From the NCBI RefSeq assembly GCF_002196515.1, contig NZ_CP018835.1, forward strand, positions 1,736,001-1,800,000: a stretch of DNA of 64,000 nt, read 5' to 3'. The notes under the pieces were generated by a model. That model ran no database searches. It was given only the letters and a program-made list of their open reading frames with translations, and was not told the DNA's origin. How positions within the stretch are numbered: the stretch's first letter is position 1; each line of letters begins with the position of its first letter. Made by a program: the position numbers and the translations under genes. Below are positions 55,299 through 64,000 of the stretch, piece after piece. The stretch is from Vibrio gazogenes (GTDB taxonomy: Bacteria; Pseudomonadota; Gammaproteobacteria; Enterobacterales; Vibrionaceae).

Positions 55299-55889
55299 TC
55301 AGCCGCCTGCCACATAACTTTTGATGCCATCCAAAAACATCTGCGTTGAAACCATCACCAAGAGTAATCCCATCAAACGCTCGGCTGCTTTTAAACCTCT
55401 TTCTCCTAAAATCCGGTGGAAAAAGTCATAAAACATCAAAATAACGGAAGTGCCGGACCATGCCAGAAAAACAGCCAACGCCAGCTCTGGTAAGTCATTT
55501 GGCGATTGTGTAGAAAATACCAATAATGATGCAATCAAAGACGGTCCGGCAATCATCGGAACAGCCATCGGTACGATAAAAGGTTCTTCGCCAGCAGCCA
55601 GCCCTGTAATGGAACCAGCACTGGGAAAGATCATTTTGATGGCAATAATAAACAGAATCACACCGCCAGATATACTCAACGTCTCCGGTGCCACTTTCAG
55701 GAAACCAAGGATGTTTTTGCCGGCAAACAGGAAAATCATCAGAATGAGTAGTGCAAAACACAATTCCCGGATTAACACGATGCGTCGTCGTTTCGGGTCG
55801 AGGTGTTTTAATATCGCAAGCACGATAGGGAGGTTGCCAAGCGGGTCCATGATCAAAAACATCATGGTCGCGACGGAAATAATTTCCAT
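55299..55889 (-). CDS. yhgN: MarC-family membrane protein YhgN
   Basis: A 196-residue protein with six hydrophobic segments and strong similarity to E. coli YhgN (FLIMDPLGNLPI, KRRRIVLIREL, AGEEPFIVPMAVPMIAGP, ERLMGLLLVMVSTQMFLDGI). The MarC family was once called NAAT amino acid transporters, but the substrate is not established. Confidence 0.88.
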   Translation of the reverse strand: MEIISVATMMFLIMDPLGNLPIVLAILKHLDPKRRRIVLIRELCFALLILMIFLFAGKNILGFLKVAPETLSISGGVILFIIAIKMIFPSAGSITGLAAGEEPFIVPMAVPMIAGPSLIASLLVFSTQSPNDLPELALAVFLAWSGTSVILMFYDFFHRILGERGLKAAERLMGLLLVMVSTQMFLDGIKSYVAGG

Positions 55890-56023
55890 ACTTACATCTC
55901 AGACGGTTCAATAAAAAACGAAGTATAACAACCTAAAAGCAAGATTTCGACGCCCGAATGAGCACGTCGGAGGGCGCTGTACTCAAGCACGGCCATCCAT
56001 CAGAAGCACCCCAAAAAATCAAC

Positions 56024-56617
56024 TCAGGCATGCGCTGGTAATATTGCAATCACAAGTAGACACAAAGCGACTAAAAATCCGCTGGTCGTGACTAACGAGA
56101 GTTCATTCACCTTTTTTTGACCCGGATAAACCATGACCCGAAAAAACACCACAAACCATAGTGCAGCGCCGACAGAGGCTTCCAGAGCACTCCAACTGCG
56201 AGTCTGAAGCCACCAGCTACTGGCAGACCAAATCAGCCCGAGGAGTCCGGTGCCTAAAACAGCGACAACCGTCATTCGTTTATCGATATAAGGCAGGAAA
56301 AGCAGATAGAGAACAATACCGAGAGCAATCAAGGTGACCGGCAACCACCACTGGATCGGAGACAAAATATGTTGCCAGAAGGCCAAGCTGAAAGCGATAC
56401 AGCTCAATAGGAAAGCGGAAAAAGATAAGCGAAATTTAGTTTGTCCGACAAAGGACCAAGTAAAAATCAGACAGCAACATAATGCAACTGAAGTCCAGAC
56501 GATTGAAGCACGCCACTCTGACGTAAGGCTCCACATCAAAACCAGTAATACTGTGGTACAAATGCCCCCCAAATAAAAAGAGAGTCTGTTTTGGTGACCG
56601 ACATGGCTTTCCTGCAT
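56024..56617 (-). CDS. YhhN-like membrane protein (lysoplasmalogenase family)
   Basis: A 197-residue protein with about seven to eight hydrophobic segments. The middle and C-terminal parts (PVTLIALGIVLYLLFLPYI, then SALEASVGAALWFVVFFRVMV) align with the YhhN/TMEM86 pattern, and yhhN lies near rsmD in E. coli, which supports the call. Members can hydrolyse lysoplasmalogen; activity here is not shown. Confidence 0.6.
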   Translation of the reverse strand: MQESHVGHQNRLSFYLGGICTTVLLVLMWSLTSEWRASIVWTSVALCCCLIFTWSFVGQTKFRLSFSAFLLSCIAFSLAFWQHILSPIQWWLPVTLIALGIVLYLLFLPYIDKRMTVVAVLGTGLLGLIWSASSWWLQTRSWSALEASVGAALWFVVFFRVMVYPGQKKVNELSLVTTSGFLVALCLLVIAILPAHA

Positions 56618-57336
56618 ACAAGCTACCTTCGTGTTGAACAGCTGCTAGTTTATAACCGTTTTATGAGAAATCCACCGATGACGTCAAAAACTTGGATCTG
56701 AGTAAAGAAGTAAATCGACCCTGTAGAAAAACAGAAAAATTCGCTAAAAAACCATAAAATTGACAATAAATGAATGAATATCAACTTTTAGCAAAAAAAA
56801 CAAAATACAGATGCGCAATCAATCCGTTTTCAATGGCATAATTGAAAGCCATTTGAAACAAAATAAACATAAAAAACAATTACTTATAAAACAACTTCCA
56901 GTTAAACAAAAAATAAATCCAAACTCAAACATCACAGAATAAAAAACACATCAGACCACTGAAAACTGCCGTTCACGGCATTCAATATGATAACTATTGT
57001 CAAACACATCGATAAAGAAGCTATTTTTTTGCTTAAAAAGACCTGTAAAAACCATAGAACCACCTAAACAACCAAAACCAACAAGGCTATATAACCACCA
57101 CTAAAAAATTATAATATTTTCAATTAAATTCAACGAGTTAAACAACAAAATACATCCAAATATCGATATAGAGCAAATAACCAACAGCCAAAAACAACAT
57201 TAAAAACCAGCAATAAACCACCATTGGTGCAGTACAAACATATCTTTTCAAAGATTTTACAAAATAAATTTGATCAATCGTGAAAAAGTGATACTCTGTA
57301 TAAATGTTAACAAATAAATTTTAGGAGCAGTGTGTT
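56618..57336. other. Long A-rich intergenic region
   Basis: About 700 bp without a convincing ORF on either strand. The plus strand is unusually rich in A runs, while neighbouring genes are not. The right end should hold the promoter of the microprotein at 57337. Confidence 0.5.
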
Positions 57337-57417
57337 ATGATCACGCCATCTCAAAAGCAGGGACTTGTCATGATTGCAGTTATTCTCGGCCTTATGACAC
57401 TGCCTCTGTTTTATTGA
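57337..57417 (+). CDS. 26-residue membrane microprotein
   Basis: ATG at 57337 is preceded by TTAGGAGCAG, a strong ribosome site 9 nt away. The product starts MITPSQKQG and has a single hydrophobic helix (LVMIAVILGLMTLPLF) filling the rest, then Tyr and TGA. A strong terminator follows 4 nt later, so this is a complete, compact transcription unit. The shape is like small inner-membrane subunits (CydX class), but no partner gene is adjacent and I do not recognise it. Confidence 0.6.
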   Translation: MITPSQKQGLVMIAVILGLMTLPLFY

Positions 57418-57421
57418 CATC

Positions 57422-57469
57422 TTGATAAACAAAAAGGGACGCTAAAAAGCGTCCCTTTTTGTTTATCAA
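57422..57469. terminator. Strong bidirectional terminator
   Basis: A 21-bp perfect stem (outer arms TTGATAAAC/GTTTATCAA, inner AAAAAGGGACGC/GCGTCCCTTTTT) with a 6-nt loop TAAAAA, between the microprotein and the convergent gene. Confidence 0.9.
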
Positions 57470-57474
57470 ACTAT

Positions 57475-57846
57475 TCATTCAAATAACTTCGCAGATACAA
57501 ACTCCCAATGAATGTAATAAACACCGAGAGCGATTAACGTCATCACCATCATCACAGAAATAGCGGCACGCCAGATAAAGCGACTACTCCTTGGCATTAA
57601 CTCTTTCATACACTCGTCATAAGCATCTAAAAATGCTTCACAATCGTCTAGTTGATAATCGGTTTCATGCAGTAATTTGTTGCGCACCGTCGCAATATAT
57701 CTCAATTTTTTGATGACATTATGCGGTAAGCGGTTTTCACAACTCGAGATCAGTTGATGTAATCCTCGTCCTTCTGCGTGATATTGAACACGAAGGAGAT
57801 GTTCCAGTTTCCGTGTTCTGATAACAACTTTTTCAATCTCTGACAT
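57475..57846 (-). CDS. DUF4145-like protein with C-terminal membrane anchor
   Basis: A 123-residue protein. The N-terminal helical part (LEHLLRVQYHAEGRGLHQLI, then LRYIATVRNKLLHE) resembles DUF4145, with the RNKLLHE motif also seen in HEPN-like folds. A single hydrophobic helix lies at about 91-111. Function unknown. It is followed by the acyltransferase gene on the opposite side of a 50-nt gap, in the same direction. Confidence 0.6.
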   Translation of the reverse strand: MSEIEKVVIRTRKLEHLLRVQYHAEGRGLHQLISSCENRLPHNVIKKLRYIATVRNKLLHETDYQLDDCEAFLDAYDECMKELMPRSSRFIWRAAISVMMVMTLIALGVYYIHWEFVSAKLFE

Positions 57847-57896
57847 GGCTATCCCCTCGATTCATCCTGATGCCCAGATAACCTATGATGCTGATG

Positions 57897-58901
57897 TTAT
57901 GGCAACAACCAGCGAGTCAATCGGAAACGAGCACATATCCAACTCATCACCAAAGCACCGATATAACTGATTATAATCCATAATGGAATCACCCAAAGTG
58001 GATGTCCTGCGAAATTTAGCTCAAAATGATGCATGGGCCATAAAACCAACGGATGAAGAATATATATCCCCAGACTATAGCGGCTGGTAAAACGTACCAA
58101 TTTCTGCCACATCGGAGATAAACGCTCCCCCCAATGTCGGCACATCACAAAAACCATCCCCGCAATCACAACTGTGTTGATCGTTTTGTAGGAAAGCCAA
58201 CGCTTGACCGTATACTCTCCCGCATCCATGCTCAGATGAATCACCATATAAGCGGTTATCATCAAGCCGATACTTCCCAGCAGCCCCCAAAGCCAGACAT
58301 GAATCGCTTTCCGGGACAGATAATATCCGAGCAGCAGATAGCCGGAATAAAGCCACAATGAATAAGACCAGACCCCATTCCAGTAAAACAGATACGCGAC
58401 GGAGCTGAACAGCCAGAGCAACAGATAGCCTGGCGTAAACCATTCATATCGTCTGACGGCCCAATGAAAGAAAGGGATTAAAGCGTATAGCGGGATAAAA
58501 TAATAAAAGAATCCAAGATGATAATAGGTTGCTTCATGGGGGATCTCGGAGAGTCGTGCCTTGACATTATCCCAGTCAAAACCCGTCGCATCCCACCCGG
58601 ATAAATAAGCATAGAAAACGGACCAGATCAGGAACGGAATCACCACTTTCATAACTCTGCGCTGGAGATAGTATTTCCCGTCGAAAGGACGGGCATCATG
58701 AATAAGCAGCGCACCAGAAACCATAATAAAGACCGGAACGGCCCACCGGCTGACACTATTCAGGCCGGCAGCGACCACCCAGTGATCAAAAGGAATCACA
58801 CCATATTGATGACGAAATGGTCCCAAGACATGAATACCGACAACAAACAGTGCAGCCAAAGAACGCAGTAAATCGAAATAGAAAACCCGACTGGGACTCA
58901 T
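57897..58901 (-). CDS. Acyltransferase family 3 membrane protein (WecH/OafA-like)
   Basis: A 334-residue protein with about ten membrane helices. N-terminal YFDLLRSLAALFVVGIHVLGPF holds the catalytic-type histidine; RWAVPVFIMVSGALL and SRYSLGIYILHPLVLWP are typical of acyltransferase-3 (PF01757). These proteins acetylate or succinylate surface glycans. The length is close to WecH. The substrate is unknown. Confidence 0.8.
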   Translation of the reverse strand: MSPSRVFYFDLLRSLAALFVVGIHVLGPFRHQYGVIPFDHWVVAAGLNSVSRWAVPVFIMVSGALLIHDARPFDGKYYLQRRVMKVVIPFLIWSVFYAYLSGWDATGFDWDNVKARLSEIPHEATYYHLGFFYYFIPLYALIPFFHWAVRRYEWFTPGYLLLWLFSSVAYLFYWNGVWSYSLWLYSGYLLLGYYLSRKAIHVWLWGLLGSIGLMITAYMVIHLSMDAGEYTVKRWLSYKTINTVVIAGMVFVMCRHWGERLSPMWQKLVRFTSRYSLGIYILHPLVLWPMHHFELNFAGHPLWVIPLWIIISYIGALVMSWICARFRLTRWLLP

Positions 58902-59114
58902 TTTGAATCTCCTCTTATCTCATCGACGACTCTAGCGAGATAGCGCTGTCAGATACAACATTCTATGGTTATCTTTTATTCAAGCTTATGTCAGAAATTT
59001 AGATTGATAGGAATTACCAATGGATAAAATCAGCTTAACCAAATTTATTTTATTATTTGGCTGACTTATGATGTACGGGAATTGAACAGAACTCAGCAAT
59101 AGATGGAGTGTCTT

Positions 59115-59585
59115 ATGAATACGAATGTCATCGGCTTAGACAGTACAACGAGCCAAAAACTTGCAACATCTTTAAATCAACTCCTTGCCAACTATCAGGT
59201 ATTCTACATGAATGTCAGGGGTTACCACTGGAACATCAAAGGGCCAGAGTTTTTTGAACTGCATACCAAGTTTGAAGAAATCTATACTGATCTGCTCACT
59301 AAAATCGATGAAGTTGCTGAGCGTATTCTGACGTTAGGCAGTACACCACTGCATACCTTCAGCGATTATGTATCGTGCTCTGAGATTCAGGAGCATAAAC
59401 AAGCTTCGCAGGCAAAAACAACAGTTGAAGGGATGGTTCAGGGATTCGGAACACTGGTAAAACAACAACGAGAAATTTTGGGAATTGCTGGTGATGCAAG
59501 TGACGAAGGCACCGCAGCATTGATGAGCGATTACATCAGAGAACAAGAAAAACAAATCTGGATGTTTAACGCTTGGCTACAATAA
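59115..59585 (+). CDS. dps: Dps family DNA-protection/ferritin-like protein
   Basis: 156 residues from the ATG at 59115, which has GGAGTG 5 nt upstream; an ATG 4 codons earlier lacks one. Dps ferroxidase signature GYHWNIKGPEFFELHTKFEEIYTDLLTKIDEVAERI supplies His, Asp and Glu ligands between subunits. It sequesters iron and peroxide and may bind DNA in stress, although the N-terminal Lys-rich tail of E. coli Dps is missing. An A/T-rich inverted repeat (AACCAAAT/ATTTGGCT) lies about 50 nt upstream. Confidence 0.9.
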   Translation: MNTNVIGLDSTTSQKLATSLNQLLANYQVFYMNVRGYHWNIKGPEFFELHTKFEEIYTDLLTKIDEVAERILTLGSTPLHTFSDYVSCSEIQEHKQASQAKTTVEGMVQGFGTLVKQQREILGIAGDASDEGTAALMSDYIREQEKQIWMFNAWLQ

Positions 59586-59661
59586 AGTGATTGGTTTTCA
59601 AAAACACATATCACACCCAAGCTAAATTCTGAGAACGTTCTATGACTATCGGTCTGAGGGG

Positions 59662-60888
59662 TCACACGATATATTGAGCATTGTTACTCCAACACAATGC
59701 TTCATGGAGTGATTGACTGACTTCCTCAACCGATAGACCGATTTTAGCGCTCTCCGTTTCAATGCCATGCCAGTCGCCTCGTTCAAAATGTTCTTGGATC
59801 GTCAGTAGATCGCCAAAAGCACCTTTACGCTTCGCCAGAGCTTCTTTCGCGACTTCGGGTAATGGTAGCTGTTCCATTAAATCATCAATGGAAATATCCA
59901 AAATGGCATCGAGCACAGAAAACAGACCAATCATAAATGCCTGCCCTTTCAACTCATTGAAAACGTCATGGGATGACATCAGTTGACAAAAATGGGCACG
60001 CTGTAGCGATAATCGATAGAGTTCTTTGGGCTTATCCACGGCAATGTAAGATGCAACCGTCAGAGACACAAAAGACTTGAGTCGATCCTGACCTAAATAG
60101 ATAAGCGCTTGGCGGAACGAGGAGATGTTGACACAAATGCGATCTGAAAGCGCATTCACAAAACGTAATAGTTTATAAGACAACGTGACATCTTGTGAGA
60201 GGATCTCTTCGACTCGTTCAAAATCCACCTCAGGCTGACAGACTTCAATAAATAAATTCATTGCCGTCAGGTATTCTGGAACCACATAGCGCTTTTTCAT
60301 CACCTGTGGCTTTCTAAAGTAATAACCTTGAAAAAAGGAGAACCCGGCAGCTTTAGTTTGTAGAAATTCTTGTTCCGTTTCTACCCGCTCTGCAAGAAAC
60401 CGGCACTGATATTTATCAGCAATTTTTTCTCGAACAAACTGACAAGCCTCATCAATCCCCAACGCCATGATATCCAATTTAACAATATGAACATAAGGGA
60501 GAAATCGTTCCCACGCTGGCGAATAGACAAAATCATCCAGTGCCAGTAAATAGCCGTGGCGGTGTAAGTCACGGATAACATGGTATAACTCATCGGTCGG
60601 TTCACAGGTTTCCAGCACCTCGACAACGATCCGGTGCTTCGGCAGCGTGAAGGGAAGACGGCGAATCAGACTTTTATAGGGGAAATTGATAAAGCAACGC
60701 GCCGATCGTCGATCCGATGGACTGCCAACTGTCAGAAAGTTTTCAGCAATTAGACGATAGGTTGCCCGTTCTGAACTAATGTGAGATGGAAAGGCATTCA
60801 TTTCCCCATCTCGGAAAAGTAACTCATAGCCTAGCGTAACGCCCTTCGCATTGAGGATTGGCTGACGGGCAACATATGTATATCGCAT
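59662..60888 (-). CDS. EAL-HDOD signalling protein (YuxH type)
   Basis: A 408-residue protein. The N-terminal EAL-like domain (YVARQPILNAKGVTLGYELLFRDG) has ELLF in place of the E(A/V)L motif, and DDFVYSPAW and FLAERVETEQEF partly preserved, so phosphodiesterase activity is doubtful. The C-terminal HDOD domain covers about 200-390 (ILSQDVTLSYKLLRFVNA). Such proteins influence c-di-GMP-linked motility or biofilm in vibrios. It converges with dps. Confidence 0.8.
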   Translation of the reverse strand: MRYTYVARQPILNAKGVTLGYELLFRDGEMNAFPSHISSERATYRLIAENFLTVGSPSDRRSARCFINFPYKSLIRRLPFTLPKHRIVVEVLETCEPTDELYHVIRDLHRHGYLLALDDFVYSPAWERFLPYVHIVKLDIMALGIDEACQFVREKIADKYQCRFLAERVETEQEFLQTKAAGFSFFQGYYFRKPQVMKKRYVVPEYLTAMNLFIEVCQPEVDFERVEEILSQDVTLSYKLLRFVNALSDRICVNISSFRQALIYLGQDRLKSFVSLTVASYIAVDKPKELYRLSLQRAHFCQLMSSHDVFNELKGQAFMIGLFSVLDAILDISIDDLMEQLPLPEVAKEALAKRKGAFGDLLTIQEHFERGDWHGIETESAKIGLSVEEVSQSLHEALCWSNNAQYIV

Positions 60889-60897
60889 TTTTCGAAC

Positions 60898-61515
60898 CTA
60901 GGCTTTTGCCACAGCCAATAAAGCACCACAACCCAAAAATGCAGATCCAAACACCTTATTTAAACGACGCATCATCAATTCCGAGCGCATATATCGCCTG
61001 AGCTTCGCTGCAAGCGAAGTATATGTCAGCATCACCAGAGTATCGATGAGCATTGTCGTGACACCTAAAATAATGAGTTGGCTCATCTGGGGGCTTTCCG
61101 GTTGAATAAATTGAGGAAAAAGTGCCACCAGAAAAACAATTGATTTCGGATTCGTTAAATTGATCAACATTGATTTACGTAACATAACCCAAGGTTGATG
61201 AGAAGTCTGTGATTCAGTCGTAAAAGACGTGCTAGTATCACGCCATTTTTGAATACCCAACCATACAAGGTAAGCGACACCAATCCACTTAATGAGACTA
61301 AACGCAAGCACAGACTGAGCAACCAAAGCGCCGACCCCAATCCCGACCAGCAAGATATGAAAGGCTAATCCCAACTGAAGCCCTGCAATCGCAAACAGAG
61401 ATCTACGGATACCGTAATTGAGACCATTACTGATGGAATTAACAGTTCCAGAACCAGGAGCCAGACTGAAAATAATTGCCGTGGCAACATAAGCAAGCCA
61501 GACGTGTAGTTCCAT
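60898..61515 (-). CDS. rhtB: RhtB-type amino acid efflux protein (LysE family)
   Basis: A 205-residue protein with six membrane helices and strong similarity to E. coli RhtB: SLAPGSGTVNSI, AGLQLGLAFHILLVGIGVG, LINLTNPKSIVFLVALFPQFI, LNKVFGSAFLGCGALLA. RhtB exports homoserine, homoserine lactone and threonine. It is divergent from pldB, the same rhtB-pldB-yigL order as in E. coli. Confidence 0.88.
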   Translation of the reverse strand: MELHVWLAYVATAIIFSLAPGSGTVNSISNGLNYGIRRSLFAIAGLQLGLAFHILLVGIGVGALVAQSVLAFSLIKWIGVAYLVWLGIQKWRDTSTSFTTESQTSHQPWVMLRKSMLINLTNPKSIVFLVALFPQFIQPESPQMSQLIILGVTTMLIDTLVMLTYTSLAAKLRRYMRSELMMRRLNKVFGSAFLGCGALLAVAKA

Positions 61516-61587
61516 GGGAATTCCTCTATAATAAAGACACTTAACGCAATACGAATAGTTCTCATACTATCAGCAATCAGTTGGATT

Positions 61588-62586
61588 ATGAATCAACATA
61601 CAATACTGACCTTCCCTTATACGCAAGAGTTTCTCTTTGAGCAAGCCGTCAGCAATGATATTTCAACTTTCTGGCAGGAGAGACAGGAAGGGACACTCCG
61701 TGCATATGATAAGAAACGACTCTACTGGTGCCGTTTTACTCACCCCGATCATGACCAAATGATACTGATTGCGAACGGACGCATAGAGTCGGTGTGGAAA
61801 TATCAGGAGCTTCTCTACGATTTATTCCGTCAAGGCTATGATATTTATACGTATGATCACCGTGGGCAAGGACTGTCTGAGCGACTTTGCACTGATAAGC
61901 AGATCGGCCATGTCGGCGAGTTTCATGATTATGTGCGTGATATGGAAAGCATCCTTGCACAAACCTTAGTATCCAAAACTTACCGAGCCCGTTTTCTACT
62001 CGCCCACTCGATGGGGGGGGCAGTCGCCACACGCTATATTCAGACCCATCCAGATCATGAATTTGATGCGATGGCATTCACCGCACCGATGTTCGGCGTC
62101 CACATCCCCTATTTACTACGTCCGATTGCCCTTCCTTTGACTCAGATTTTGGCTGCACTGACATCTGAGCCGAAATATGCACCGGGTTATCAGGGATACT
62201 TATCTAAACCGTTTGAAAATAATCCGCTGACACATAGCCAGACAAGATATCGCTGGTTCAGACAGCTGTATGATAGTCATCCTGAATTAAGATTAGGCGG
62301 GCCCAGTGCACAATGGGTCTGGCAAAGCCTCATGGCCATCAAACAATGCCATCAACTGACGCGACAAGTGACGCTGCCCACACTAGTCATACAAGCGGGA
62401 GAAGAAAGAATTGTCAGTAATCCTGCCCAGGATTTGTTCTGTCACAAAGTCGCAAAAACCAACCCATACTGCACCAGCCTTAAGATTGAAGGGGCAAGTC
62501 ATGAATTGCTGTTTGAGAGCGATCAATATCGAAACCCAACTCTGGATGCAATTCTGCGGCACTTTTCATCCTACCGCTCAGCCTGA
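61588..62586 (+). CDS. pldB: Lysophospholipase PldB (alpha/beta hydrolase)
   Basis: A 332-residue serine hydrolase. Nucleophile elbow in LLAHSMGGAVATRY (GxSMG variant HSMGG), oxyanion region YDHRGQGLSERL, late Asp/His region near VIQAGEERIVSN and EGASHELLFESD. It hydrolyses lysophospholipids at the inner membrane. Placement between rhtB and yigL matches E. coli. Confidence 0.9.
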   Translation: MNQHTILTFPYTQEFLFEQAVSNDISTFWQERQEGTLRAYDKKRLYWCRFTHPDHDQMILIANGRIESVWKYQELLYDLFRQGYDIYTYDHRGQGLSERLCTDKQIGHVGEFHDYVRDMESILAQTLVSKTYRARFLLAHSMGGAVATRYIQTHPDHEFDAMAFTAPMFGVHIPYLLRPIALPLTQILAALTSEPKYAPGYQGYLSKPFENNPLTHSQTRYRWFRQLYDSHPELRLGGPSAQWVWQSLMAIKQCHQLTRQVTLPTLVIQAGEERIVSNPAQDLFCHKVAKTNPYCTSLKIEGASHELLFESDQYRNPTLDAILRHFSSYRSA

Positions 62587-62758
62587 CCACGCCGCCCTAT
62601 GAATGACAAGCCCATTGATGACAAGTTTGCAAACAGAACTGTCAGAAATAAAGGAGGAAAAGACACAAGATAGATTTTACCCTCTTTTTCCCCTTTATAT
62701 TTTCGTAAAATAGTCAATAACGCAGTTCTGCATTTCATGTTTACCAAATGAGGATTTT

Positions 62759-63580
62759 ATGACGCTTACCAGCAAAGATATTCGTATTGTTGCTTCTGAT
62801 CTTGATGGTACATTACTCGCTCCAGACCATAAGTTAAGCCCATTTACCAAGAGCACACTGAAAGACCTCCATCAGAAAGGGTATACATTTATCTTTGCAA
62901 CCGGACGTCACCACGTTGATGTGGCAGGTATCCGTGAAATTGCCGGTATCCCTGCATTCATGATTACCTCGAATGGTGCCCGTATCCATAGCCCGGACAA
63001 TCAATTGATGTTCAGCCGCAATGTCCCAAAAGATTTGGTGCAAAGTCTGATTGATCTCTGTAAAAATGATCCGGATATCTTCATTCATATGTACCACGAT
63101 GATCAATGGCGACTCAGTGCGATCGATGAAACGATTCAACAATATCACAACGAATCTGAATTCACGTTTCAGATGTTTGATCCGGAAAATCCACCGTTAG
63201 ATAATGTGGCAAAAATTTTCTTCACTCACAGGCAGTCCAGCCACGATGCGCTGGTGCGCTATGAGGATATCCTCAATCAACGCTTCTCAGGAGAAGTAAC
63301 GATCGCATTCTCCAGCCCCACATGCCTTGAAGTGATGGGACCTGAGATATCAAAAGGTCATGCATTACAAGTGGTTGCCAATTCACTGAATCATACATTA
63401 GACCACTGTATCGCATTTGGTGACGGGATGAATGATATTGAAATGTTGTCGATGGCTGGTCGAGGACTGGTCATGGAAACTGCGCATGAGAAAGTCTTCT
63501 CAGCTTTGCCACAGACTGAACGTATCGGTAGTCATGCGGATGATGCTGTCGCCCACTATCTGCATCAACACTTGTTGTAA
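62759..63580 (+). CDS. yigL: Cof-type HAD phosphatase YigL (pyridoxal phosphate phosphatase)
   Basis: A 273-residue HAD hydrolase: motif I ASDLDGTLLAPDH with nucleophile Asp, motif II TSNG, motif III around the ISKGHAL lysine, motif IV FGDGMNDIEML. The cap is of the C2b Cof type. Located after pldB as in E. coli, where the enzyme dephosphorylates PLP and other small phosphates. The ATG follows GAGGATTTT. Confidence 0.9.
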   Translation: MTLTSKDIRIVASDLDGTLLAPDHKLSPFTKSTLKDLHQKGYTFIFATGRHHVDVAGIREIAGIPAFMITSNGARIHSPDNQLMFSRNVPKDLVQSLIDLCKNDPDIFIHMYHDDQWRLSAIDETIQQYHNESEFTFQMFDPENPPLDNVAKIFFTHRQSSHDALVRYEDILNQRFSGEVTIAFSSPTCLEVMGPEISKGHALQVVANSLNHTLDHCIAFGDGMNDIEMLSMAGRGLVMETAHEKVFSALPQTERIGSHADDAVAHYLHQHLL

Positions 63581-63702
63581 TTCACACAGCATTCTTCCCC
63601 CAAGCATCCGTTATCTATCCGATCCACCAGCAATCGATATTCGATAATGCTGGTGGTGGATACCCGACCGTTGGGATTCAATATGACGACTGACCAACTC
63701 AC

Positions 63703-64000
63703 TCAGTTGACTGATGTCGGCATCGTCGCTTGCACAAAGTGACTTGCGTCAACCGATACTGCATGGTTGTCGCCCCCCATATTTGGTGACTCAGTCGGCA
63801 CTGCAAAGTCAGCTGCCAAAGTATAATGTTTCAGCGCCATCATCGGTTGCTCAATGATCTGCTCCAACAATTGTTCAAACCGCCTTGCCAGACGCTGAGG
63901 TGAATAGCGGGTTGATCGGTACGCAATCAGCACATCCAAACATTCACCGGGAGTCACAAAAACGGTCAGGGGCAAGTGGGTATAGCCTCGGTTTTCCATC
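63703..64000 (-). CDS. NRPS condensation domain C-terminus, truncated by window edge
   Basis: The minus-strand frame enters at the right edge and stops at 63703, giving about 99 residues. PLTVFVTPGECLDVLIAYRSTRYSPQRLARRFEQLLEQIIEQP is the last beta-strand/helix unit of a condensation domain, followed by a ~40-residue tail. The start lies outside the window. Whether it is a stand-alone C domain (VibH-like) or the end of a long NRPS cannot be judged. Confidence 0.65.
   Translation of the reverse strand, partial: MENRGYTHLPLTVFVTPGECLDVLIAYRSTRYSPQRLARRFEQLLEQIIEQPMMALKHYTLAADFAVPTESPNMGGDNHAVSVDASHFVQATMPTSVN

Overview
The window comes from a gammaproteobacterium, most likely a Vibrio or close relative. 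The right-hand 25 kb carries a typical Vibrionaceae/enterobacterial core: sthA-fabR-yijD, plsB-dgkA-lexA, ubiC-ubiA, glpG-glpE-rpoH-ftsX-ftsE-ftsY-rsmD, yhgN, yhhN-like, dps, and rhtB/pldB-yigL. LexA boxes precede lexA and a Fur box precedes a nearby methyltransferase. I saw no rRNA, tRNA, CRISPR array or transposase gene.

Region 1 (1-38.9 kb) is a highly repetitive type VI secretion (T6SS) auxiliary island. It has two paralogous modules. Each pairs a DUF4123-type adaptor with a ~1200-residue VasX-like membrane effector, followed by membrane immunity genes. Module 2 also holds a VgrG with a C-terminal toxin-like extension and its own overlapping immunity gene; a nonsense-mutated copy of that immunity gene sits in module 1. 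Immunity genes are greatly amplified: two 'A' type, seven 'B' type in a head-to-tail array, then five Sel1-repeat proteins. Each Sel1 gene is preceded by the decayed 3' end of an effector gene. In all families the ends are conserved and one internal part is variable (the membrane segment in A/B, the C-terminal half in Sel1 proteins), which suggests specificity swapping by recombination.

The most unusual feature is an eight-copy element lying on the minus strand after immunity genes. It has a ~260-nt structured leader followed by a 58-64 residue ORF of unknown function. The leader holds two short 'words', each present three times: an inner strand that is the reverse complement of two outer copies, one upstream and one near the small ORF's Shine-Dalgarno. 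Between copies the words change completely, but all three occurrences change together. Leftover noncanonical pairs are mostly G-U in the minus-strand RNA and A-C in the plus strand. The simplest reading is an RNA in which one inner strand can pair with either of two outer strands, that is, a switch controlling the small ORF; a guide/target system is an alternative. I do not recognise this RNA or this protein.

Immunity genes after the first of each set, and vgrG, share an invariant promoter cassette: a conserved upstream block, two TTCAT repeats 10 bp apart, and TATAAT at fixed spacing. They therefore look co-regulated as independent units.

Region 2 (39-64 kb) is ordinary core genome with a few points of interest: a Fur-box-preceded methyltransferase with a cysteine cluster, DnaA-box-like motifs beside rpoH, a 26-codon membrane microprotein followed by a strong terminator, and the C-terminal end of an NRPS condensation domain running off the right edge.
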